From Cryptomeria japonica (taxonomy: Eukaryota; Streptophyta; Pinopsida; Cupressales; Cupressaceae), in assembly GCF_030272615.1 (NCBI RefSeq), contig NC_081408.1:338860793-338924792 (forward strand): DNA of 64,000 bases, written 5' to 3'. Of this stretch, positions 32,351-43,561 are shown piece after piece; the first letter of the stretch is position 1; each line of letters starts with the position of its first letter. The notes below the pieces were generated by a model. The model saw nothing but the letters and a program-made list of their open reading frames with translations, was not told the DNA's origin and ran no database searches. Made by a program: the position numbers and the translations under genes.

Positions 32351-34972
32351 TCTACCATATCATCCATAAAATATCTAATTCATTTCTCCTCATGAACCCA
32401 TGTCATTGCTATTGGAAGCAATTTGTATGCCAAATGCATAAAGCCAGAAATCCACAAAAATCCAAGGATCAACATTTCCCCTCAAAAATACATGATCAAG
32501 AAAAGAAATATATGAACCAAAAGAAAGAAAAATAAAAAAGGCCACAAAGGCCCACAAAGAAAACATCAAAAACTATGTGGATTCCCAAGTAGCTCATAGA
32601 ATAAATGCACCTCAAAGAAAAATACAAATTGGCATCCAACCTTGTTAATCCAAAGGCTCCCTCCACTCATAAGTCCTCCAATCCTCCATCTAACAATCCT
32701 CCATCTCCAAAATCCATTTTGGTTCCTTATGTCCCATAATACACAATCTCACTTCCAATGTTCTCTTTATCTATTTTGGGTCCTCATGTCCCAATATCCA
32801 CATTTGATCCTCCATCTAATTCAAAAACCCCTCTTCAATAGCTCCACCCCTCTTCAAGGTGTGTGTCAATAATGATCTTCCCAACATCCCCATCCATTTA
32901 TCCACAAGTCTTTCACAACCCCATCCATTATGAAACATCTGTTCTCCATAATCCCATTTCTTTAGTCCAAAATTTTTCATAAATCCTTATCCCCCTCCAT
33001 CTTACATCCATTCCATCTCCTCATCTATTTCTACCAACATCTATGAACATACCTCCAGCTATCTTGGTTGAATATAGCACATCTTTAAGGGATACATTTA
33101 ATGGCACTAGATGCTTGAGTCCTACCTCCATCTCCCTTTCATGCATCTCCACATATCCTGATCCTTATCCATTCAAAATTTTGAAAACAGAAAAGAAAAA
33201 AGTAAAAGAGTAAAAGAGTAAAGAGAAAAAATCTATCCAAAGGAGAAAACCACGTCTTGTGGTGCCTTGGGTAAGTATGATGATGAAAACTTGGTAAAAA
33301 AATGCCATGCATAATCCCCTCATCCTCTTGCACTCTACACTTGGGGCAAGCTTCATCCATGCCATCCTACCATCCACATCCCATAATATCTCTTATCCTC
33401 TATTTGCATCCTATCTAAACCAATCCTCCTTTCCTATCCTATCCATATCCTCCATCCCATATTCCTCATCCTATATAAACCCATTCTTCCTATCTTTGAT
33501 CTTGATCATGCTAGAGTAAAAATAATGTCCATGCATGCTTTGGAAAAAACAAGCCTTAATTCCTCCCCCAATCCATAATCTCAATCTTCCATTCTTAATT
33601 GAACCACCTCTAATGCGGGGCATTTTACTCTTTTGAACCAAATTCCTTGGGTCTCCATCCTGCTATCCTCCATCCTTTAGTCTTACATATCCTATTTATA
33701 TCTATCCATCTCATGAGTCCTCCATATCCTATCCAAGCAATCTCTCCATCCCTCCATCCTTTTACCAAGCTTTGGTTCTCCCTTGCCATTGGTCCCAATC
33801 CATTTATCCTCTTTCCATAATCCGATTCCTTAATCTCCAATCCAATCCTATCATATTCGATCATCAATCCAATCCAATCCTATCATAGACAATCATATCA
33901 TATCCAATTTATTTATGATCCCCATCAAGTTGATATTTCTCATCAATTTGAGCTTTCCCCAACCATTTGAGCTTATATCAACTTGTGTGTAATCCAGCCA
34001 CCTATCCACAATGTTTTAACCAAATCCAAGCAGATATTCTCTTGACTAGCATCTCTCTCAATCAACTTATCTATTTCCTACCATCAACCAATCCCATCAT
34101 CATGCCCATCAAGATGAATCCTTCCCATGCTTGGTAGCTTATCCAAATCTATGTTCTACTCTTGGCAAGAGATGTGTGTTGGCCAAATGAGTCATTTTCT
34201 TGATTGATCTTTTCACTTTGATTTTTTACTTTTTATTTTTTTGTCTTAGGACTATACTTGTTCATGGCTACCTTAATCTTTCTACATCTTTGTATGTCTG
34301 GGTTGGTGTACATTGGGGCATATTTTTTGTCATTTGGCATGTTTGATGGTTTCTCGTGTCAGATCCAACAAGTATTGCATTCACTTTGAGTATGTTGGTA
34401 TAGTTGTGTGGCCCACTCTTTGCATATTCCAATCAAGTCCCCGTAAAGGACTTGAATGCATGAGGATGTCATCCAAGTCATCTACCTCATATATCCAATC
34501 ATAGTGACATGTGCGCTTGCATATATTGAGATAACCTATTGTCGAGACTCTAGTCCATGCATGGGATATTCATTACATTTTGATTCCTATAATCAGTGAT
34601 GTCAATAATCCTTTGTAAAATGAAACCTAGGATTGCTCTTCACATAATGCATAACAACAATCCCATCCTCATCATCCTTCCAATCACCCCATCATATCCT
34701 CTATCATTCCATCTCCCATTTTATACTACAGCTTCAATTTATTAGCCTTCCCTATCCCTCTCATTTTCCCTTCTATCCTATAGTCTTATCTATTTCAAGA
34801 GCACACCCATATTATTGGAACTTGCATGTCCTCTCGAGGGAGGATACCACGCCTTCCTCATCATCCTTCATCAACCAACCAATGATTAGAGCATCATGCT
34901 ACTAGTCCTTATCTTATTCTATCCACTATGTTTTAATATTCTTTGATATAACATCACTTCATGTTGCTATCT
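32351..34972 (+). other. Non-coding remainder of the second Tat-like element
   Basis: CCATCC-rich low-complexity DNA with the post-integrase motif at 33258-33306 (GGTGCCTTGGGTAAG then GATGATGAAAACTTGG). No domain in any frame. Confidence 0.55.
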
Positions 34973-34987
34973 CAAAGAGGGGAAAAA
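34973..34987 (+). other. Polypurine tract of the second Tat-like element
   Basis: CAAAGAGGGGAAAAA lies directly before TGTAGACACATAAA, the LTR start. Confidence 0.8.
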
Positions 34988-36174
34988 TGTAGACACATAA
35001 ATTGATTAAATTAATATTTAATTAATTATCCTTTTATTACATGATTAATTTAATTGATCATATTATCCTATTATTACCCGTAAATTAATTAAATCATATT
35101 TAATTAATGACTCCTTTACATTTCTCCTAAAGTTTGATTTATTTCAATAAATCAAACTCTGCCTTAGAGAACAGTCCAATTCTATTCCTAATCCCAATTA
35201 GCCAAATTAATTCATAATTAACTAAGCTAATTTTGTGATTCCTACAAACCCAACTTTTAATCCCCTTATTAAGCTAATTAACCCAAAGCCTAATCCCTGT
35301 TAGTATTTATTCTATTTTTAAATACTATACACCTACCTAAGAAATCTCACCTATCCACCTCACCTTTGACCAAGGGGTGCTCACACGTGTGAAAATTTCT
35401 CTTCCCCATGGAGCCACCCTACACCTTTCCATTTCAATCAATATGTCATAACCCCCCTTTCTATATCCCTTACACTTTTCCACAAGTGTTTCCACTTGTC
35501 AACTTCATGGACTTCCTAAGGTTTTCTCACACACGTGTGAGCACACCTTCCCCTTTTCCCTATCACAGTTATTCTTCCCAAGATGTGATCACACATGTGT
35601 AAGCACACCTTCCTCTCTTGTTCAATCTGAGCCCTTTGTCATCCTTTTGTTCTTTATCGTTCATTTCCAATCTCCAAACTCTATAACTTGAAGCCTTCAC
35701 CCATATTAAATCATCTGCTTTTCTATGCACTCTTATGCTAGCCATTTATCCATAATCATTACATCCTTATGTAGTCACTTTGACATCATAATCACTTCCA
35801 TAGCATCCTCACCATGTCCAAATCATCATCCACGCAACTTTATGTTTTTATGCAAATGTGAGCAATCCACATTTAACTCCATCTATCTCTCCCACTCTTC
35901 ATTAGTCAATCTTGAAGTAAACAAGATCATGAAGATGAGGAGAACAAGGAAGACTAATGGCAAGGGTAGCATCATGAGGGAGTATAGTTTTTTTTCTCAT
36001 TCATTTTTTAATAATGCTTAAATATTTTTTGATATTGCTATTAAAATGGTTTGATTTATGTTGAGTACTAATCCTACTAACCATTTTATGAGCTACACTA
36101 GTATGTGATTATATCAAGTTATTGAATAACTAGTTAAGAAAAATAAATAAAGGATATTGTAAGGTGAATTTTGT
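34988..36174 (+). repeat. 3' LTR of the second Tat-like element (right end uncertain)
   Basis: It starts TGTAGACACATAAATTGATT and has the same TTAATTAA-rich beginning as the LTRs at 8328 and 28674. The right end was not found; it may be hidden by the inverted-repeat element starting at 36175. It contains three related palindromes around CACGTG/CATGTG at 35381, 35530 and 35591. Confidence 0.65.
35381..35600 (+). promoter_or_regulatory. Three palindromic G-box-like sites in an LTR
   Basis: TCACACGTGTGA (35381-35392) is a perfect 12-base palindrome with the CACGTG G-box core. CACACGTGTG (35530-35539) repeats it, and ACACATGTGT (35591-35600) is a one-base variant in each half. The last two also share the following AGCACACCTTCC. 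bZIP/bHLH binding is inferred only. Confidence 0.5.
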
Positions 36175-38204
36175 GCCTTGCACTCATGTCATACCCCATT
36201 TTGGTTGCCCAAAATGGAGACCCCCCCCCCCCCTTTGTTTTCCTCATTTCCCTTTTTCTTTATAGTCTCTTTTATTTGCCTCCCTTTGTGTTTTAAGGTT
36301 TGTTTTTCTTGTTTCTTCTCTTTCTTTTGTCTCTATTGGGGTTTTAGTGTTTACTTTTCAACAATGTCTTCCACATTGGGTCCAATCTATGTATCTATTA
36401 TATTCTAAACTTTGAAACTTTGGGCAATCCTTGATATTTGCATTTTGTGGTTAGGGCAAGCTTGTCTACCTTATGTTTGTTTCCTTTAATTTTGACTTGT
36501 GAAGTTTCTTTTGGAATTTCAGGAGCAATTTTCTCATCCTGAATATCGAAGGAACCTACAAGGTCATAAGGTATGATTAGAAAGCAACAAGAGCCATTTG
36601 AATCCCCTAAACTTTTTTTTTTTTTTCAATTTTTCCCTCAGTTTTTGGCTTCAAAAGGATACAGGGATTGGGGATTAGGATCTCAAGAAAACAAGGACTC
36701 TAGGGATTTGATCAAAATTTCCTAATAGGATCTGAAGTCCCACAAGGATATTTGTGTTTCAGTGTTGTGGTCATTCGAGTATCAAGCATTCAGAGGGTTA
36801 AAGGTTTTGATGATCCCTTCAGGAACCATTGTCCCATAGGTATGTTAGTATTTTGACCTCAAATGTCATGTCATTGAAATTTTTATGTAACTTTAGATAT
36901 AATTCTTCCATCCTCACATAACCCAATGTCTTGTAGGGATGAGCTTGTTGAATGTTTACCTTTCACAAGTTGTGGGTCTATGGGCGAATTGAGTTTTGAA
37001 GATTTTGGGGAAAGGATCCATTTGAGACTTGAAGTCCCAATTGAACATTCAAAGGAAATGATGCAAGGTTTGTGCTTATATTACTTTGAGTCTAAGAGCC
37101 CATAGGGAAAGAAAAATTCTAAATTGGATCCAAAGAATTTTATTATCAACCTTCAATACTTAGAAAAATTTTAGGAAAGACTCGATCAGGACTAGTTGTC
37201 AATAGCAGATCAAAAGGGAAGTATGGGGCCTAAAACTTCTATTAAAAATATTTCTCTCTTTGAGTAAAGTTTATCTAGAAATCTAGAGACCAAGGGCACC
37301 AAGGAATCACAAGGCCCCATTTGTTAAGTTCTAATTTAACTTAACCCTAAGCCAAACCTAATAAGTAGAATCAAAAAATTGAAAGGAAAGACAATGACAA
37401 CAAAACAAAAAGGAAAAATGAAAAACACAAATTAAAGGAACCAAGAAAGAGACTTATTGTAGTCTTAAGATTTATTGAACACAAGAAAGAAGACATCACA
37501 TGCACATAGACATGTGCAATGGCCAAAGGTAGAAACCATGGCACTACAATACTTTGACAAAGTTCAAATTTAGAGTGTACATATGTTGGAGGCTCAATAT
37601 ATTTTATAAGTTTGAATCTCAATAGTGAAGTGTTCAAATTATCACTTAGGATTGATAAAATACCTCTTTTTCAATTTGGAAGGGTTGCCATTAAATGCAG
37701 TTGGTGAGGTCGAAGGAATGGAAGAAAAATCTAAGTGTTGGAAAAATATGACACATCCACTATCAATTCAAAATCCCAAAATCCAAAGAAGCAACAGAGT
37801 ATAGGAACAAGAGCTCAAGATTGATGAGAACACTTTGACAAAATCCTAGTGTGCTCATAGGACTTGGAGTCCTGACAAACCAAAAAAAGGGGCAAAGAAG
37901 GGAACTTTAGCCAAAACAAATATCTTAGGATAAAATACCAAGATCTTTCTAAGACCCAAAGTCCCAAAAAGTAAAGAAAGAAAAAAGGAAAGACCACGAG
38001 GATGGGACCATTGGCTAACTAAGGATATTAGGAAAAACTCCTTAGATCCCTTGAAGTCCCGAACTTCTAAAGGACCAATGAAAAAAACCGAGAAAAGAAG
38101 AGAAAAAGGAAAAATAAAGAAAAAGGAATAAAGGAAGAGAAAGGAAAAGAGAGAGAAAGGGGGTCCCCATTTTAGCCTATTAAAATATGGGGTGAGTGCA
38201 GGGC
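36175..38204. mobile_element. Candidate 2 kb terminal-inverted-repeat (foldback-like) element
   Basis: The left end GCCTTGCACTCA (36175-36186) and right end TGAGTGCAGGGC (38193-38204) are inverted with one mismatch. Inward, CCCCATTTT...AAAATGGAGACCCCC on the left is answered by GGGGGTCCCCATTTTA...ATATGGGG on the right. Beyond that, a pyrimidine-rich tract faces a purine-rich tract, suggesting an imperfect repeat of roughly 130 bases. No transposase and no clear target duplication were found; open stretches inside are low-complexity. A non-autonomous Mutator-like or foldback element is possible. Confidence 0.5.
36523..36570 (+). other. Exon-like 48-base segment inside the inverted-repeat element
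   Basis: TTTCAG precedes and GTATGA follows a 48-base open segment (16 codons, EQFSHPEYRRNLQGHK), with T-rich sequence before the AG. It may be a captured exon, or chance. No family recognised. Confidence 0.25.
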
Positions 38205-38479
38205 TTAACATATAGGATTAGAAGTGCTCATGTGTTTCAATTTGTTGTAGTTTTTATTGCAACTATGTATAGTATTTTTTATTTTTATTATAATAATTAT
38301 CAGCATTCCCATGAGTTGAAGTATCCATCTTTCAAGTGAGATTTTATTTGGCAAGTTCGGGTGGAATACCCAATGTGTATGGTTGTAGTTGGTATTATAT
38401 TTTGAGGTTGTTATTCTAGATTAATTATTTTTCTTATGTATTAAATTTTCTATTGTTTCCATCGTCATAGGTCAATTCT

Positions 38480-40450
38480 ATTTTTGTAGCTTTCTTTTGT
38501 TCTTATGGATGAAGTTTGGCAATTATTATTAAAATACATAATGCACATTTCACTCGATTCTTGTAGAAGTTTTTATTTATGTTTCTAATTTCATTTCTAG
38601 TTGGATTATTACATCCATGACCTTTAGTAAAAAATCCCACCTACCCCTATTGTAGGCTTTCATGAGATCAAGTTTCAGAAGTAAACCTTTCTTCTTATTT
38701 ATGAACAAAGAGTGTATAACCTCATTAATGATTATAATGGAATCTAGAATTTACCATCCTTTGACAAACCCACTTTGTTGAGTTAAAATCATCTTGTGAA
38801 GAAACATCTGTAACCTAGATTATTTATTCTAAAAAAGATTTTATAAATTGAATTACAAATTTTAATAAGACAAAAGTAGAATTAGCTCCTAATTTTTTTG
38901 GAATAAAGACAATGAAAAAAAAATTTAGAATACTACAAAATAAATTATTGTGTTTCAACAACAACGTCCTTTGCTAAGATATCCCAATACAAGTGAAAAA
39001 AGAAGAGGGAAACCATTCGAGTGTTAAAGCTTGGTTTCCTTTAAAAAAAATATTGCAACTCTAATCCCCTCCTTCGAAAAGACTTTTTGTAGCTGAATAT
39101 TATCTACTCATTTAAGACTCTAATAATCTCCTCCATGTTTCATATTTCTAATTTCAAGTTTGTTGTGGCTTGACAATTACAAGATATATATATAAATCTA
39201 TAGCCACATTACCAATTTCAGCTTCCTTGGTGATTCTAATTCCATTCAGCTATATTTCTTTAATTCTATTAGAAGACCTCTTTTTTTAAAGTAGATAGGT
39301 TTAAAGTTTTAGTATTTTAATCTTTTCTTTTCAACCACACAAATCTTGACCTTTGCCTCTAGAAGTATTATTCCTTAGAAATGATCAAATGAAGATAAAA
39401 AAGGAGAGCATTCTCTTGATTTAACAAATCATCAAACAAACCCCTTTTTGAATATCCTTCTGAATTAAGTCCAATTTACTCTTTATTTATTCTTTTATCT
39501 AAAAGATGTGACCTAAAAATTTCCTATTTCATTTTCAAATTTGAGATTTAAAATTAGACAAGTTTTTGGCTACCATGTGCATAATTTCTCCATGACAAAT
39601 GGATTATTTAGTCTTTTTAATATTCTATAACAATTTATAGGGAGAGACAAGAGCCACATCTAGCCCTAAGGTGATGGTTTTCTCTATCACAATAGAGGAG
39701 ACTCCATTCAGGGAACATTTCAAAGTAGGATGTATAATAAGAACATCCTCATTAATATCATAATCTATTGTGGTTTACCCATAACCAACCTTAATATGAA
39801 TATCCTCAACCCCTTTGTCCTTATTTTGAATTGTTTTACCTTCACCATCATCAATATGAATATCCTCAACCTGTTGGTCCTCTTTTCAAAAGTAAAAATT
39901 TCCACTTTTCATGCTTTCAACCATTTCCTTTTTCTCCCAAACTTATTTTTCTCTTTGACATTTGTTTTGGACAATTTTTTGCCCAATGCGGAGATCCTTT
40001 ATGTTTAAAACATGTAAAAAGGAAAAATTCAAACTCAACATGTTGATTCTTAGCCCCATGTTTAGATTTGAGAAAGATTTAAGAAGAAAGATTTTAAAAC
40101 TTTTTAACACACAAATCCTAACATATACAAGCCTACTCTTTTAACTAGTCATTGAATCAACAATAAGAAGTTAACCAAATGTGCTAGCAATAACTTTGGA
40201 CACCCTTTCATCCTAAAATATAGCAACAAGAAAGGTAATCTTACCCAAATAGGGGCAATGTTGAACAAGCTACTAGAAGGATTGAATTCTATTTTGTATA
40301 TATTTAGAACCAAGGTAAATTTATTGATAAACCAAGGAATTCCCTCCAAGACAATACATATATATTTCTCATATTTAAAAGAGAAAGAGAAAAGGCCCTT
40401 ATGCATCACATAAATCTCTAGATTCCCTTTGCTCCTTCATTTATTTAGTG
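38480..40450 (-). mobile_element. Old LINE copy: ORF1, ORF2 linker and RT traces
   Basis: Reading leftward: DUF4283 of ORF1 (HKGLFSFSFKYEKY, then FNIAPIWVRLPF, 40149-40409), a decayed knuckle CFKHKGSPHWAKNC near 39960-40020 (second Cys is His), the ORF2 linker RQRSRFVWLKRKD*NTK at about 39310-39365 (the family pattern is R-x-K-S-R-x-x-W-L-x-x-G-D-x-N-T-K), and RT: LTQQSGFVKGW*ILDSIII then LLLKLDLMKAYNRGRWDFLL at about 38625-38800, where LKLD holds a catalytic Asp. Stops and shifts are frequent, so it is older than the LINE ORF1 at 4883-5973, whose ORF1 it resembles. Endonuclease could not be read. Confidence 0.8.
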
Positions 40451-41151
40451 CCCAGGTCCATAATTAGGGTCAGACATGTCATAGGATTTATAGCTTATTC
40501 ACTTAAGATGGAGACATAGATATCTCCCTCCCTTACCATGTATTTTTTTCATTCAATTCCCTTATATAATTATTATTTTTGAGTATGCAGCCAACTTTAT
40601 AATAGTGAATATCATATTGCATGGCTTCTTTTCTTCTTAGATTCCTTTTTACATATCTTGTAGGGTCAAGTTTCTGCCTTTATATGGGTGGTATCATTTC
40701 ACTTTTCTATAATGTTTGTTCAACTATTTTAATGAATAAAAAAAAAATTTCTCACATCTATGTTTATTGCATGGTAGTAAATATCACCACTATTACATTT
40801 TTACTCACCTAAAACTTACATGTAAAATTTATATTAGCATTTAATTTGACCATGTCAATTAATTTAAGTCAACTTCGATGATATAGAAAAATTATTACTT
40901 GCATCAATATATATTGATATCATATTTGTAGGTAGAGGGGAAAGGAGAACTCACTATCAATATCATTAAGCTCCTCTAGATGATCACTAGTGTCCTACAT
41001 TTAAGATGTTAAATTTTATGTTTGCAAACAGAATGCATAAACAATTGATTGGATGAGAATATAATCATTCAACAAAAATAAAGGTATTACATTTTTAATT
41101 GTGACCCATTTTATGGAAGGGAGGTGTTGGAAATAAAAAAATCTATGGCCA
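40451..41151. other. AT-rich, no gene seen
   Basis: No domain motif on either strand between the LINE and the minus-strand LTR. The part next to 40450 may be LINE leader. Confidence 0.5.
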
Positions 41152-41774
41152 TGTTAGGAATTGATTGTTGTGTGCCTTGTATGAAAAATAAAAATAGCAT
41201 ATCAAAATAATTAATATTACATGTAAAGTAAGACAACATGTATCTAAGTCAAAAAGTGTTATAAATTAGGATCTTAGGATACTAATCATTGTAAAAAAGA
41301 TATAAATAAATAAAATGAGAATCATACATGCATAAATATAAAAAATCATACAAGATATACATGGGGAAAACCCTTTTGGGTAAACAAACCCATAAAGAAT
41401 CATTTTATTGAAACACTTACAAAATATAGTCTATAACATGATAGACTTGAATCTATGGATACTCCTCCAATACTTCCACGTAGCCAATGATATCTCTTGT
41501 GCATAGTGATACAACTCATCATAAAGCTCTGAATTCCCTCACCTCTCAAATGAGAGAGAATCTCCTTTATAGCAGGAAGGGTGACTCCACTAGTCATATC
41601 TTTTCAATAACCCCATTTACAAATAATTAATAATCTAATAGTTATTAGATTATAATTATTTCAAATGGGATATGCTTATAAAGCATATAATATATAAGGT
41701 TTTATAACCCTATATTAGAACATTATATATAAATTTTATAAGGATGTGACCCCTAATAACATAATGTTTTAACA
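41152..41774 (-). repeat. Copia-type LTR, minus orientation
   Basis: In the plus direction it runs from TGTTAGGAATTGATTG to ATAATGTTTTAACA, so both ends are TG...CA with TGTTA/TAACA inverted termini. On the minus strand a TATA-like CTATAAAGGAGA lies near 41560-41570, and GGGTTTGTTTACCC then AAAAGGGTTTTCCCC resembles copia LTR R/U5 sequence. AAGGTGGAA, a possible polypurine tract, precedes it on the minus strand. Flanks GGCCA and TTCCA do not match, so it is probably the 3' LTR of an element whose body is gone or unrecognised to the right. Confidence 0.55.
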
Positions 41775-41971
41775 TTCCACCTTAATGTTAATGGGGGATC
41801 AAATGTCAATTTCCATAAAAAAAGAAATGAAGTACCCCAGTAACGTAGGTCTTCTTTGATATTGATAAACAAGGACACAAATATATGCCAACATGAAGAT
41901 CATGCATTATGAACTACATGAAAGTCATCTTGTCATAATTTATTATCCTAGTGTTATAGAAATGATGCTAT

Positions 41972-43496
41972 TGTTGGCATTTGGAATTATAACAGACAAT
42001 GGGAGATTGTTGGCATTTCAATAAGGATATTGAGAAGGTTGTTGATGATTATGGATATAACTGATTAAGGATGATTTACTGTCTTAATATTATTATTTTG
42101 TCATTGATGTCAAGGAATTGATTTTCTAATTCAGTATGATGTTGCCATATCTTGAGAAGTATGATTTGATGAGTATAAAGATGTCGGTAAAAGACATAGA
42201 AAGAATATGATGAATAAGGGGATGAATAACGTATTCAATGGGCAACTATTACCGAGTCAGAAAATGATGAGATCATGATGTTTAGATTGTTTGAACATCA
42301 TACATATGTTGTAAATTGTAAGATTAATACTATACTATGTTACTGAGCAAAGAACCTAGTCGATAAACCCTAAGGTTATCGCTATCAGTTAATGAAGGCG
42401 GAATGTCTACCAAGTAAAGTTTAGTATTCACCGAGTTGTTACCGAGTTGTAACCGAGCTGTAACATAATACATTAAATGGTTACATGCGTTATTTAATGA
42501 ATGAAGCTAATGAGCTGGAACTGATTAAATTATTGATATGTCGTGCATGAAGTTTGTTAAAGAATCTATGGCAAAGGAAAATCGGCATGAAGATCTATAG
42601 CACAGATTGAACCGCATTACCCTAGCACAAGTTCCAAGAAATGTATGCAAGTTCCAAGGCAGGGTAAAATGTTTTTCAGATCGAAGGATACATTGAACCT
42701 GGACAAGTTTGAAGATCTGATGGCTATGATTGATCATGGGAAGTGTGATCAAGGAGATTAAGCGGTTGGTGAATTGTTTATAAATAAGGAATTGTTGATA
42801 AACAATGCATGCAGGCAAATGTATGCACATGGATGTTACATAGTGATTACCGAGCACAGAAGCTTGAAGACATGTTTAAATAACATAGTATAGAAGCCTA
42901 GCAGATGGACAAGATTAGTTCTATGTCTAGATTGTATTGAGAAAATAAGAATCTGCTTTAGCCTTTTAGATGTGAAGTTGCAGATAGATTTTTATTACTA
43001 TTATTTTGTGAAAGTGACAGAAAATCTCTTAATCGAGTGGACTTAACAGTCTTATTTGTAAAACCCTCTAGCAAGGTGACATTCTGATTGAGTGTTTGAA
43101 ATCCTTTAATAAGGTCACCTCTAACAAGGTGAAGATCCTAACAGATCTGAGGGAAATCCCTTAACCGGGTCACATCTAGCAATGTGTTTGTAATCTTTAA
43201 CAGGATTTTCTTTTAACCGAGCATACTCTAGAAGAGTATATTTTTTAGTGGGTCTGAAATCCCACAGTGGTTTTTCCCTACTTGGGTTTCCACGTTAAAT
43301 CTGGTGTTATGAGGTTTATGATGTTTATATGCTTTTGAGTTTGCATGTTTAGCAATTTTGGTTATATTGCTGAAGTATATGTTACCGAGGTTGAATCTGA
43401 TGTTTTTATGGAAGATTAAGTTTGTATGATTCACCCCCCCACCTCTCATCTTGGTGGCTATTGGATCTGTACTTACATTAAGTATAAGAACTGTCA
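41972..43496 (+). repeat. 5' LTR of copia B
   Basis: 1525 bp. The start is doubled: TGTTGGCATTT, then about 24 bases later ATGGGAGAT and TGTTGGCATTT again. TATA-like TTTATAAATAAG near 42777. Poly-C run near 43433 before the end. Confidence 0.93.
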
Positions 43497-43498
43497 AT

Positions 43499-43510
43499 TG
43501 GTATCAAAGC
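43499..43510 (+). other. Copia B primer binding site (tRNA-iMet type)
   Basis: TGGTATCAAAGC, one base from the usual TGGTATCAGAGC, two bases after the LTR. Confidence 0.85.
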
Positions 43511-43561
43511 TTTGGACTCTAGAAGAAAAAGTTTAAAGGTACTTGAGGCAAAGATCCAAAG

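Larger units (their letters stand above)
30598..34987 (+). mobile_element. Second Tat-like element remnant, internal region
   Basis: This is the host sequence into which the solo LTR inserted. It holds a gag C-terminus, a Pro/Ser-rich expanded region, the post-integrase motif (33258-33306) and a polypurine tract before an LTR at 34988. No protease, RT, RNase H or integrase motif was found, so it is a deletion derivative or a non-autonomous form. It shares its polypurine tract and LTR start with the large Tat-like element. Confidence 0.75.

Noticed and set aside
37371-38211. Minus-strand Phe/Leu/Ser-rich open stretches as membrane proteins
   Set aside because: They come from the purine/pyrimidine-biased arm of the inverted-repeat element; low complexity explains the hydrophobicity.
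41152-41774. Solo LTR
   Set aside because: The five-base flanks GGCCA and TTCCA differ, so a solo insertion is not supported; it is listed as a probable 3' LTR of a lost element.
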